A DNA stretch of 64,000 nucleotides, from NCBI GenBank assembly GCA_019321725.1, contig CM033107.1, positions 15,181,445 through 15,245,444 on the forward strand. Reading direction: 5' to 3'. The stretch is from Paulownia fortunei (Eukaryota > Streptophyta > Magnoliopsida > Lamiales > Paulowniaceae). The stretch's first letter is position 1. Every line of letters starts with the position of its first letter. Below are positions 11,666 to 21,725 of this stretch, one piece after another. The translations under genes were made by a program, and so were the position numbers. The notes beneath the pieces are model-generated. The model made no database searches. It saw nothing but the letters and a program-made list of their open reading frames with translations, and had not been told where the DNA came from.

Positions 11666-13552
11666 TGTTGGGTTTGCTTGTAACTAGGATACTTGGCGCA
11701 TCAAATATTAAATTTTTTACAATAATAACAATTATCATAAATAAAAGTATCCCATTACTATGACGATAGGATCGGTTATGCAAAGATTTAATTCGAACAA
11801 AAGAGGTAAAAAGACTTATACCTCCAAGATCCCAGTTGATGAAGATGTTATGAAATGATTCTAATTGTTATCTCACAACAATCTAATCATAGAAACCTCT
11901 TTCTATGGAATTGATTCACAAAGGGTACCAAGTGTTTCCTCTCTAAGTGTATCCACATATTGGATGCTCACTAGAAATCGCACCTATACTAGTAAATTGT
12001 GATTCTATGATTCTTTCCCTAGGATATACTTTTGATAAACAACACAATCAAATAATTTATAGTTTGGTGTTTTAATCTTTATGTTCTTAATTCAACTTGT
12101 GAAAGAAGAACACAATATAAAAGAAAGGGCAAAGAAGAACGTTTCTTATGAAAGAATAATTCAACAAAGATAGCTAGCTCACTTGTGTGTTTACAATCTT
12201 CAATAAGGTGCTATTTAAAGATAGAGAGGCTAGATACTTTCTTCAAGTGGCATCTTAAATTTTTAATATATCCTTTAAGACATGGGTTAATAATTATCCT
12301 TCACATCCTCCATCACATGGAATAAAGTTTCTAAAGCATCTTTTATGGTAATGGGAATAGTTTCAAGGTCTTCATTTTAGTTGAATTATTAGTCATATTT
12401 GTCTTTGATTATTTGTAGAGATTCTCCACTTATACACATACATCATATGTATATATATGTGTTTTGAAAATGTAAAAAAAATTCAATTAGGCTTTCAAAA
12501 TTCCAAATACCCTATCTCCATGGGCTTCTCTCTTATGTCCATTTATTATTTGAGTTGGACATGTCCATATTTAACATGGACTTCTTTATTTTTCTATTAT
12601 TAGGATTTTGGATTCTTAATCTAAATCCTAATGAGGTCTTGATTATATCAAACCAACACCATTTAGACTTTGGCCTAATTTATCAATTAGGCTACAACTT
12701 AATTGATCCTATTAATTGATCCAATCAATTAATTAGTTATTCTAGTTGGGCTCCTAATAATATTAGGTATAATTCATTTATCCAATCAATTAATTGAATT
12801 GATTCTAGTCTTGAATTAGTTCATGCCCAATAAATTAATTACTCATAATAATTAATTCTATTAATCCAATTTTTGGATTAATTCTTATGGCAAGAAATGA
12901 ACTTGTCATGTAAGCGTGTGATCCCTTGGGTTCACTAATAAGCTAGTAGTAGGCTCTCAACACTTGTAATTTATTTGAACAATTAAAAATTATTTTAATT
13001 AATTAATCTATTTTATTAATTATTTTAGAATTAACTCCTTAATTCTACGCACCTACAAATCATGGTTGACGTCTAGCAACATGTCATGAAGACCTAGATA
13101 TAGGTGAAGTGAAAGTGAACCTTTCTAATTATGAATACCATGCAAGTAAGGTCCTTTTTTCTACTAATCTTCAAATTGAGCCTAGGGTATGTATAATAAG
13201 TCGAAACCTCATTAGCTCAATGTCTATATATCTTTTCCTAGTAGCTTGGCTTCATGATAAAATTAGAGAACAATTTTCTAACTTTCATCCAACCTTATCC
13301 AAGGATTTCCTAGTCATGTACCATAGAAACATAGAAAATTTACCTATTCATCTAGATAGGTGATGGATCTATTATTAGCCACTCATTAATCCCCATACAT
13401 GTAGATATTGCACCCAAAATATTTGCTTTGCAATTGTCATGCAATCAGAGAATAAATCAAAGAACAATATAACATGCACAAACTTATAATGGTGCCCCAA
13501 GTTGAATGACTAATTCTTATACTATCGTAACAAGAAAATTTTTTATTCGGTA
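11666..13552 (-). mobile_element. Ty1/copia LTR inserted in Athila copy 1 gag, truncated at right
   Basis: It begins TGTTGGGTTTGCTTG, the same left end as the copia LTRs at 16364, 38224 and 47243, and is preceded by agtac. It has the family layout: a conserved block near 11820-11990, an aattaatt-rich middle (12600-13030), and a block near 13040-13380 that matches 17720-17920. Compared with 16364-18633 it lacks the last 370 or so bases, including the TAACA end. It joins Athila gag at about 13552, so a deletion removed the LTR end and some gag. No coding function. Confidence 0.85.
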
Positions 13553-13900
13553 GGCAATGAATTGAGCCAACTCTTAGATTTTTTCCTCAAGGAAAATGCA
13601 AACAATCTCAGCCTAATAGCATCAGTGGTCACTCCATTATGCTTAAAAGTGTCATAAATCTCCAAGAAGTTTGTAATGTGGGCATTGGGGTTATCACTAG
13701 GCAAACCACCGTACTACACCGAAGTTTGTATCATTTAAATGATCGTCGGTTTAATCTCAAAAGTATTTTTTTGTATTAGCGGCCTCCTAATACTCAAATT
13801 AGTCCCGTTGATCAAAGGCTTAACATAGTCCAACAATGATATGTTCTCCACATCTCGCTTGTTGATGGCCATTCTTTCCTCTTTTGATTGTTTTATCAAA
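13553..13900 (-). pseudogene. Athila copy 1 gag N-terminal part
   Basis: On the minus strand the translation reads TNLSIRRPLI, NTFEIKPTIIQMIQTSV, YGGLPSDNPNAHITNFLEIY, DTFKHNGVTTDAIRLRLF and SKSWLNSLP. This is the well-conserved Athila gag N-terminal segment; Athila copy 3 carries the equivalent at 41690-41910. Only one or two stops interrupt it. Continuity with 11665 is broken by the copia LTR and an associated deletion. Confidence 0.9.
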
Positions 13901-14130
13901 AAATGAAGAGTTCTCTCTATTTTTGGGTCATATGGCTCAAGATCCTATGTAGATGGCCGAGTCATGCACCAATAACAACTACAATTAGAAGCACAAGAAC
14001 CTTCAAAGTAGCTTGCAAAAAGAGAATTAAACTAAGAAAGACAAAAACAACAACAATGAAATAGAAATGAAGCAAATAAAATGGTCAAACTACAGCTAAA
14101 TAAATTAACTTCAATATTGCAAAAACATAC
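13901..14130 (-). other. Athila copy 1 5' leader
   Basis: This A-rich sequence on the plus strand lies between the PBS and the gag start of the minus-strand Athila. Leaders of this sort carry the packaging and dimerisation sequence. I see no gene in it. Confidence 0.6.
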
Positions 14131-14148
14131 GCCTCGGCAACGGCGCCA
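14131..14148 (-). promoter_or_regulatory. Primer-binding site, tRNA-Asp type (Athila copy 1)
   Basis: On the minus strand it reads TGGCGCCGTTGCCGAGGC, which matches the Athila PBS complementary to the 3' end of plant tRNA-Asp with one or two changes. The tRNA primes minus-strand cDNA synthesis. It fixes the orientation of the element and places the 5' LTR immediately to the right. Confidence 0.93.
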
Positions 14149-14154
14149 AAAACA

Positions 14155-15415
14155 TGATGTGACTTGTAGCGAAATGTAATCTATTCTGTAAGTACACGAG
14201 CTAAGAAATAAAGTGAATGAGCATATGGATATCATGTCCCTAGAGAGTATGTAAGCAACTACTGAAGTACAAATAATCCAACTATAACTTATCCAAAGTT
14301 TGGTTGATTGATTTGAAAACTTAAAACTAGAAATTAACAAGCACCGAAAACAATCAAGGAAAATAGAAAATTTAGACTTAGGTGGAGAAGTGCCAAGACA
14401 TTAGATCATCATTCTATAGCATTAGAATTCATACAAGTTAGTGAATAGATTGATATTGAATTGGGTGATAGTGGGAACTCCAATTTTGTATGATACTCTT
14501 TTATGTACCACACCTATTACTAAAAAGCAACTGGTATATTCCTATACAAGTTAAGTTGTCCAATAATGCATTAGGCTTTGTGATTTTCTCTAGCTTTCGA
14601 CGATCAAGTCATGACTACTGCATGTGCTAACTCCTATATTCCTATAGTTTACCTAACCTACAACATACACTACATGAGCACTTATTATGACACTAACTTT
14701 TGGTCTCAACCACAACAATAAGGATCACCTCAAAACTACCCAAATTTCAAGAAGCATTAAACATATAGTGTATGCTCATCATAAATCAATAGTCATCCAC
14801 ATCACATATAATTTAACAATTCACAACTTTATAGAAATGGCTTTCCAATCCTTGGCAAAGTTGAGTTTAGTTCATAATATAATAGAGCAACTAACACTTG
14901 TTTCACAACATCATACCTTTACAATATTCTTTAGAACTAAACAAAATCAAAAGAAAGCTGAAGTAAAAATTACAACCCCTTTGGAGAGTCTTCACTTCAA
15001 GCTTTAGATTTTTCTTGCCTAAAGTAGCCCCTTCTTCCATTTATCTTGAAAACCCAATTTCTTGATGTTGGGTGTATGTGTTTCCGGTGTAGTGTGTGGA
15101 GAAATATGTAAGTATGGGTGTTAAGAATGGGTGTTTTTTTGGGTGGAGAGAAAAGTATGTGAGAATTTAGGTGTAGAGTATGTATGGGAATGAATTATGT
15201 GTTGAATGATATATATCTATTGTGTTGTTGAAGAAATTACATGTAAGCATGTGTATATCTTTTCATTTATGAGATCTAATTATGTGTGTATAGTGCATCT
15301 AAGAGAGTGTCACATGGTGTGTGAGGGTGTAGTGGTGTATAACAAGAAAGATTCCAGGCCTTGGATTAGATTGCCACTTATACCTCGAAATAAAGTGTGA
15401 ATGAATAAAAGAACA
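14155..15415 (-). mobile_element. Athila copy 1 5' LTR, truncated
   Basis: The LTR end next to the PBS is tgatgtgacttgtag on the plus strand. The body is homologous to 62671-64000: shared blocks include catgactactgca, agtgtatgctcatca or its variant, acaaatggctt-like, and the tcttcacttc-to-gtgtgagaatttag region. It lacks the GC-richer gcgccatagtg part that follows in the other copy, and it ends where Athila copy 2 integrase begins. LTRs supply promoter and polyadenylation signals. Short frames at 14687-15007 and 15206-15400 lie within it and are not supported as genes. Confidence 0.78.
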
Positions 15416-15424
15416 TCTTGACCA

Positions 15425-16363
15425 ATGATAAAATATTTTCAAGAAATCATCTTTTCATGAAATGCCTTTAATCTTTTCTTTGTCTATCTGGGAGCTCTCA
15501 TAGACATCATTGTGAATTTCCTCAAGCTATTGGGAGTTATAACTTCCTTTGTTTCCCCGCTGCATCCATCGCTATATTGCATTATTTCATCGCCTACCAG
15601 GCTTTATGCTCTAATTCAATGGGGAGGTGACCAGGCTTTCTATAAACTAACTGATAGGGGGACATGCCAATGGGAGTTTTGTAAGCGGTTCGATATGCCC
15701 ACAATACATCATCAAGATGAATGCTCCAATCTTTTCTATTTACTTCGATCGTTCTCTTAAGGATAGACTTGACCTCCCTATTGGACACCTCTGTTTGCCC
15801 GCTTGTTTGTAGATGGTACGATGTGAAAACTCGATGTGCGATGTTATACTTTTTGAAAAGAGCTTCTATCAACCTATTGCAAAAGTAGGTTCCTCTATCG
15901 TTAATCATGGCCCATGGCCTTCCAAATCTTACAAGAATATGGGATTTAACAAAATCTACAACAACTTTTGAATTATTAGTCCGAATGGCTTTGGCTTCTA
16001 CATATTTTGAGACATAATCAACAAGTATAATATAAAGATTATAAAAAGAAAGAGGAAATATTCCCATGAAATCGATGCCCAAACATAAAAAAATCTTCAT
16101 AATAAGTATGGGAGTTTGTGATATTTGATTTTTAAGTCCCAAGTTACATGTCCTTTGATACTGATCACAAGATTTGCAATGGGGTAGGCATCCTTGAATA
16201 GTGAGGGCCAATAGAAACCACTTTCAAGCACCTTGAGAGTAGTCCCTTTTGGTCCAAAATGTCCACCACATGCAAAGAAATGTCAAAACTTTAAAATGGA
16301 AAAAATATTCACTCTCAGGTACATACTTTCTTATCATTTGATCAGGGCAATGCTTCAAAAGGT
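15425..16363 (-). pseudogene. Athila copy 2 integrase
   Basis: The minus strand encodes a nearly open integrase of about 205 residues (16211-15594) plus flanking parts. It shows the zinc-binding segment (CGGHFG-like, then CDQYQRTCN), the catalytic boxes GIDFMG and INDRG, and Glu in [12 protein letters not shown] exactly 35 residues after the second Asp. [20 protein letters not shown] and [12 protein letters not shown] follow. The DDE triad is therefore intact here. The C-terminal tail decays by frameshifts to about 15425. The H2C2 region is split at 16363 by a copia LTR; its other half is at 18634. Confidence 0.92.
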
Positions 16364-18633
16364 TGTTAGGTTTGCATGGTTCTGGGAAACGTATACACAG
16401 TGAAATTTAAAAAAAAATTCAAAAACATAAACATACATTACATCTATGTAATGAAATTAATTCTGTAACCTTTTCATGATTACTCAATTGTGCATTTTTT
16501 TATACTTATACCAAGAAAATTTCAGAAATCATTAACTTGATTTGTACTCCGATTGATGAAGATGCACAAAATGATTCAAATCCTTTCCTTTGTGAATATT
16601 GAATCTATCCATGAATTTTTTTCATGAATCTTGTTTTCAAACCCCTCGTGTTGGGAACAGTTCGCTTAGATTTCCAAGTGTTACCCTTCTAAGCGTATCC
16701 ATATATTGGAAATTTCTACACCAATTGAATTCATGCTAACAGATTCAAAAGTTCTTATTCTCTTGAATATGTGGAGTTCAATTCTTAATTCAACTAGTGA
16801 ATAGAAGAATTGAACCATGATCAAAAGATGGAAACTTTTGATGGAAGACAAGAATCACGAAGGAAAAGAAGGGAGACGTTTTTTTGGTGTCGCTAGCCGA
16901 TTTCTCTCTCCTAGAGAGCTCTAAAAATTGGCAGTAAGGGGGAGTCGTCTTGGAGGACTCTATCCTAGTCTCACTAGGTTTCCACATGCTCATTTCCATA
17001 TTTGATTCCTTCTTTCCATCAAACTCCAAGACAAGTTTAATTCTTGTAATTAAACTTCCTAATGGGCCTCGTACGAGCCCATTAACTTGGGCTTAAACTT
17101 GAATTAAATTAATTAAGTTCAAGTAATTGATCCCCATCAATTAAATAAGCCCAACTTAATTAATTGATTCAATCAATTAATTAGTTAGTTCCACTTGGGA
17201 TTTCTAATCATATTGAACCTATTAAATAATCTCATTATTTATTATACCTAATTTAATTAATTAATCATATCAATTAATTAACGTGGTCATATATAGGCCT
17301 CCTAACCATATTAGGTCCAATTAAATAATCATATTATTTAATCAAATAAATTAATTCAACTACTTAAATTAATTTATATTCTACTTAATTAATTAATCAT
17401 ATCAATTAATTAATTAGCTCCATGGGCTCCCTAATCTTATTAGGTCCAATTCAATAATATAATTATTTAATTATACCTAATAAAATTTACTTCTTAAATC
17501 AATTTTGAGCCCCAAATTAAATAGTTTTGATTAATTAATTTGATTCGACCCTTGGATATGTTCTAGTTAGAAGTATACTCTTTCGAACTTAGTATGTGAC
17601 CCCTTAGGTTCACTCCAAGCTAGCTGTGGGCTCATAACTCTTATGACTTTGTTGAATAATTAATTATTATAATTAATTGATCTAATTAATTAATTCTCTT
17701 GAAATTAGCCCATTAATTCCAAGAATCTACAAGTCATGGGAAGCACATAGCAATGCATCATAACTCCTAGTTTTAGGTGAAGGTGTAAACCTATTCCAAC
17801 TACGAATACCATACAAGTAAAGTCCATCCGTCATCTAATCTCCCGATTGAGCCTAGGGATAGATTATTAGTTAAAACCCCAATAACTCAATAAATATGTT
17901 CGCATTTCTAGTAGTTTGATTCAATGATGAACAATTAGAAAACCTCACATTTAATTCCATCAAACATTGGCCAAGAATTTTAGAGTCAAGTATAGTATAA
18001 CACATAGGAGATTCACCTATTCATATAGATAGATGACAAGTCATTTATTAGCCACTCATTAACCTCCATACCTGAAGATGTAAAATCCAATGTAAACCCT
18101 TTTTAATTGTCATGCAATCGGGAACAACATCAAGATGCCACATGTTATGCACAAGGTCACCATGGTGCCTTAAGTCCAAGGACTAATTATTATAATATCA
18201 TAATAAGAAAATTCCCATTCAACAATAAAATATTTCCAATTGGAAATTTCCAGGCGAGGTAGTTTAGTGTACTTATTCCTGAACAAGCACCCACATACAT
18301 GTACTGTTGTCACCACACTAAGGCCTATTGAATCTGGCATCCTCCTTTTAAGCCTGCACCATATGCATAAGTCTCAGTAGGATTAATGATATGCTATCTC
18401 ATTAATCCTTGACTTGGAATGTTCTAAAACCACAGTCTTAGAGGCATATTTCATGATCTCCATCATATGCACGACCACACCCTATAGTTATGTGTGATCT
18501 AAGGACTTCATCTAATTCTTGTGATGAATTTAAGATGAAGATTGTTATTTCAATGATAATAATATGCATAAGATTGATTCACAAGAGTATAATGATGACC
18601 AGATCAAGTAGCTCGTTGGGCACTACTGTAACA
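16364..18633 (-). mobile_element. Ty1/copia solo LTR, complete, in Athila copy 2
   Basis: A 2.27 kb LTR starts TGTTAGGTTTGC and ends CTACTGTAACA. Read on the minus strand it begins TGTTACAGTAG, the counterpart of TGTTAGAGTAGG at 20167 and 31176. The flanks are aaggt and aagga (4 of 5 bases), consistent with an aged TSD. Athila coding sequence resumes correctly on both sides. The middle (17040-17710) is a long AT-rich stretch of aattaatt repeats typical of this family. No internal coding region, hence a solo LTR. The small frame at 16790-17029 is not credible. Confidence 0.9.
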
Positions 18634-19470
18634 AAGGAATGGATCATCCCAAATGTAGTATTTAACATAACTTTTGATCTGCTTTTTTTGGGCCTTAGTC
18701 AACTCATCTGGCAACCTCTTAGTCACTAGGTAATTAACAATGGTTACATACCAAAGGGCTGCCACACTCATTGTAAGAAGTTGTTCATCCGGGAAAGCCT
18801 CATTCAATGGTAACATATCATTTTCATATACTAACTGATAAAGGAGGTATGCAACCAAGTTCTCGAACCCCTTCTTATCCTTGATTCCCAAATCAAATTC
18901 TTGCAAGAGAAGGATCCATCGAATAAGTCGAGGTTTAGCATCCTTCTTGGTAAGCAAGTATCTAAGAGTTGCATGATTGGAATAAATAATTTATTTTGGA
19001 CCAATTAAATAAGAAAAAAAATTTTCTAAAAAAAAATAACCACCAAAAGTTTTTTTTCAATAGTGGAATAGTTGAGTTGAGTATTATTTAAGGTATAGAA
19101 AGCATAGTAAATGGCATGAGGAGTCCGTCTTACTCGTTGCCACAATACATCACCCACCGTATAGTCATTTACATTACACATAAGTTCAAAAAGAAGTTCC
19201 CAATTTGGTGGCTGGATAATAGGGGTAGATGTGAAGAGTTCCTTGAGCTTGTTAAAAGCTGTCATGTATTGGTCATCAAACTCAAAAGCCACATCCTTTT
19301 GAAGTAATCTATACAAGGGGAGTGCTAGTTTGGAAAAACCTTTAATAAACCTACAATAAAAACCTACATGTCCATGAAATGAGCAAATCTCCCTAACACT
19401 AGAGGGTGGGCAAAAAACACACAAGATCAATTTTAGATTTATCAACCTCAATCCTCCTAGAATAAATAAC
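18634..19470 (-). pseudogene. Athila copy 2 RNase H, linker and RT thumb
   Basis: On the minus strand: SSVREICSFHGHVGFYCRFIKGFSKLALPL (RT thumb, about 19400-19300), IIQPPNWELLFELMCNVND and NYSTIEKKLLVV (RNase H), [20 protein letters not shown], then [22 protein letters not shown] next to the copia LTR. The first catalytic box, normally CDASD, reads CNVND, and EKELLA reads EKKLLV. Two catalytic acids are therefore lost. A T-rich tract near 19015-19045 causes a frameshift. Confidence 0.88.
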
Positions 19471-20166
19471 ATGCCCTAATACTATCTGTTGATCAACCAT
19501 AAATGGCATTTTTACCAAATAATCACAAGGTTAGTTTTAATACATCTTTGAAGAACAAGTGTAAGGTTATCTAAGAATTTATCGATTGAATCACCATAAA
19601 CACTAAAATCATCCATGAATACCTCTATGATGTTTTCAATGTACTTGGAGAAAATGTTCACCATACACCTTTCAAATGTAGGCGCTATAGTGCAATGTCC
19701 GAAAGGCATACATTGATAGGCAAATGTACCAAATGGGCATGCGAAGGTTGTCTTCTCTTAGTTCTCTAGGGTAATGAAAATTTGATTGTAACTTGAGTAG
19801 CCATCAATAAAATAATAATAAGAATGACCAGATAATCGTTCAAGCATTTGATCAATGAAAGGTAGAGGAAAGTGATCCTTGGGAGTAGAATTGTTAAGTT
19901 TTCTATAATCAATGCAAATAGGCCAGCCAGTTTGAACTCTTTGAGGTACTAACTCTTGGCAATCATTTTGCACCATGGTGATACCGGAATTCTTTTGAAC
20001 CACTTAGACTAGACTTACCCACTTGCTATCTAAAATAGGGAAGATGACCCCAGTATCAAGGAGCTAAAATCTCTCTTTTTTTTAAACTTCCATCATCAGT
20101 AGATTTAATTGCCTTTGGGCCTCCCTCGTGGGTTTGGATCCCTCTTCATGTAAGATCCGGTGCATG
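19471..20166 (-). pseudogene. Athila copy 2 reverse transcriptase
   Basis: Minus-strand translation covers HRILHEEGSKPTREAQRQLN, SKWVSLVQVV, TGWPICIDYRKLNN, KDHFPLPFIDQMLERLSGH, YYYFIDGYSSYNQIF, MPFGHC and CMVNIFSKYIENIIEVFMDDFSVYGDS. The FMDD catalytic motif is intact (about 19615-19600), and LTLVLQRC follows. Frameshifts occur near 19770 and 20065. The 5' side is cut at 20166 by a plus-strand copia LTR, so protease and gag of this copy are missing. Confidence 0.9.
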
Positions 20167-21058
20167 TGTTAGAGTAGGATACCCAGTGCCCCAATTAGAT
20201 TGGGTGTATCGTAATCTTTTATTTTGTAAGGCAATCTTTTTAGGAATCATATTAATAAAAAGAAAAACACTTTCTTTATCTTATGTCTTGTATTTTTTCT
20301 ACGCATTACGTAATATCCCTAGACCAAATTTAAATATAGGGCATGATCACCTATATAATGGCAATCATGAAAATTCTTTTAAGGCTTTGGTCTTAAATAA
20401 GTTTTGAGCTTAGGGTTTCTTGAGGTGGGACATCAAATAGCCTAGTAAGGCTCGTACATATGATGCAAGCTTGTAGGCAAGGATGTCGCATTCTATTGGC
20501 ATTAGCATGGAGGTGCAAGTGCATGTATGTGGGTGTTTGTTAGAGAACAATATACTGAACATAGTCCGTAGGAAATTTTTAGTTAGAGTCTTTGCCTGTT
20601 GAAATAAGAATTTCTGTGTTGCGATAGTACATGGCTAGTCCTCGAAGTTGAGGTATGATGGTATCCTTGTATAGATCCTGCAGCACTTTGATATATTTTC
20701 TAATTGCATGACAATCATAAATGGGGTATGTTGGGTGTTGCACTAGGGTGCATGGAGGTTTGTTAGTGGCCAATATAAAATTCAACACTTGTCTTTTTAA
20801 CAAGGGAATCTCATGTGTTTTCATATTTCGTGATTTGAAAACTATAGTCAAGGCAGGATGAATTTTAATTCATCAAGAATTATTAGAACTTGAAACGAGA
20901 TCACATGTAACACCCCCCCCCATTCCTACACAACCATATATATTGTATAATTTGACATGATAGAACCTGTGTGCATGCATGGAATATTTTTTTTAACATT
21001 TTAAGAAAAGCTAAATCACTTCTTACATACACAACCTTGTTTAAAATAGAAGGATCAG

Positions 21059-21068
21059 TATTTATATA
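21059..21068 (-). promoter_or_regulatory. TATA box of Tekay LTR D
   Basis: The minus strand reads TATATAAATA, about 150 bases before the LTR 3' end. The same sequence lies at the equivalent place in LTR E (24862-24871) and LTR F (50204-50213). Conservation in three copies supports a real promoter that would start transcription in the last 120 or so bases of the LTR. Confidence 0.75.
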
Positions 21069-21534
21069 AAAACACAACACCCACAACGACCACAATATTT
21101 ATATACTTAACTACAGTAAAGTTTTAAAAGAGAAATATAGTACCAATCTAAAAACATAATACACCAGACTCAAAATATAACAAGCCAACAAAATAGCCCA
21201 ACAGGTCGTCATCCATGTACACACTCCCTCAAACACCTGCAGGAGCTCCAACAGCCGACCAGCCAGCCAAAGATGCTTCAAGTATCATCGTACTCACCTA
21301 CAGTGCATAAACTATATGAGCTAACGCTCAGCAAGTAAAGATTATGCATGTCAAAGAATAATCCACAATATCAAGTCATGCAACTCAAAATGCTATGCTC
21401 ACAATGCAATTTTATGGATCAAAATATTTCTCTCAAAATCATTTCTTTCTTGGGCCCCTGACCAACGCTACTATCTCATGCACCGGAAAAGAGCTCTGTA
21501 TACCGCCATAATCCAATGGCCAATAATCATATAA

Positions 21535-21624
21535 GCATGCAAATCCATGCATACTCATACGCATGCAAATCCATACACGCGAACCTGCAAATCCATGCAT
21601 AACACCATGCAAATCCATGCATGC
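21535..21624. repeat. Four-unit GCATGCAAATCCATGCAT array in LTR D
   Basis: Four imperfect copies of an 18-base unit are spaced about 23-25 bases apart, starting near 21535, 21560, 21583 and 21605. Each unit carries CATGCA-type RY motifs and an ATGCAAAT octamer. The same array occurs in LTR F at 50680-50768. It lies about 480-560 bases upstream of the TATA box on the minus strand. LTR E lacks the array. Confidence 0.85.
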
Positions 21625-21715
21625 TTCGGTACACTAGTAGTGGTCAACAAAACATTTTCCTTTCTCTGAATCATGCCGTGCAATGCAAGATTTATCACAA
21701 TGCTAGTATATGATG

Positions 21716-21725
21716 CATGCACGTG
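21716..21725. promoter_or_regulatory. Composite RY/G-box (CATGCACGTG) in LTR D
   Basis: CATGCA overlaps the palindromic G-box CACGTG. The same ten bases are at 25524-25533 in LTR E and 50861-50870 in LTR F, so the site is kept in all three Tekay LTRs. RY motifs bind B3-domain factors and G-boxes bind bZIP factors in plant seed promoters. Function here is inferred. Confidence 0.6.

Noticed and set aside
21535..21624. Short regularly spaced repeats resembling a CRISPR array
   Set aside because: Units are imperfect, the spacers are too short (about 5-8 bases), the context is a plant LTR, and there are no cas genes.
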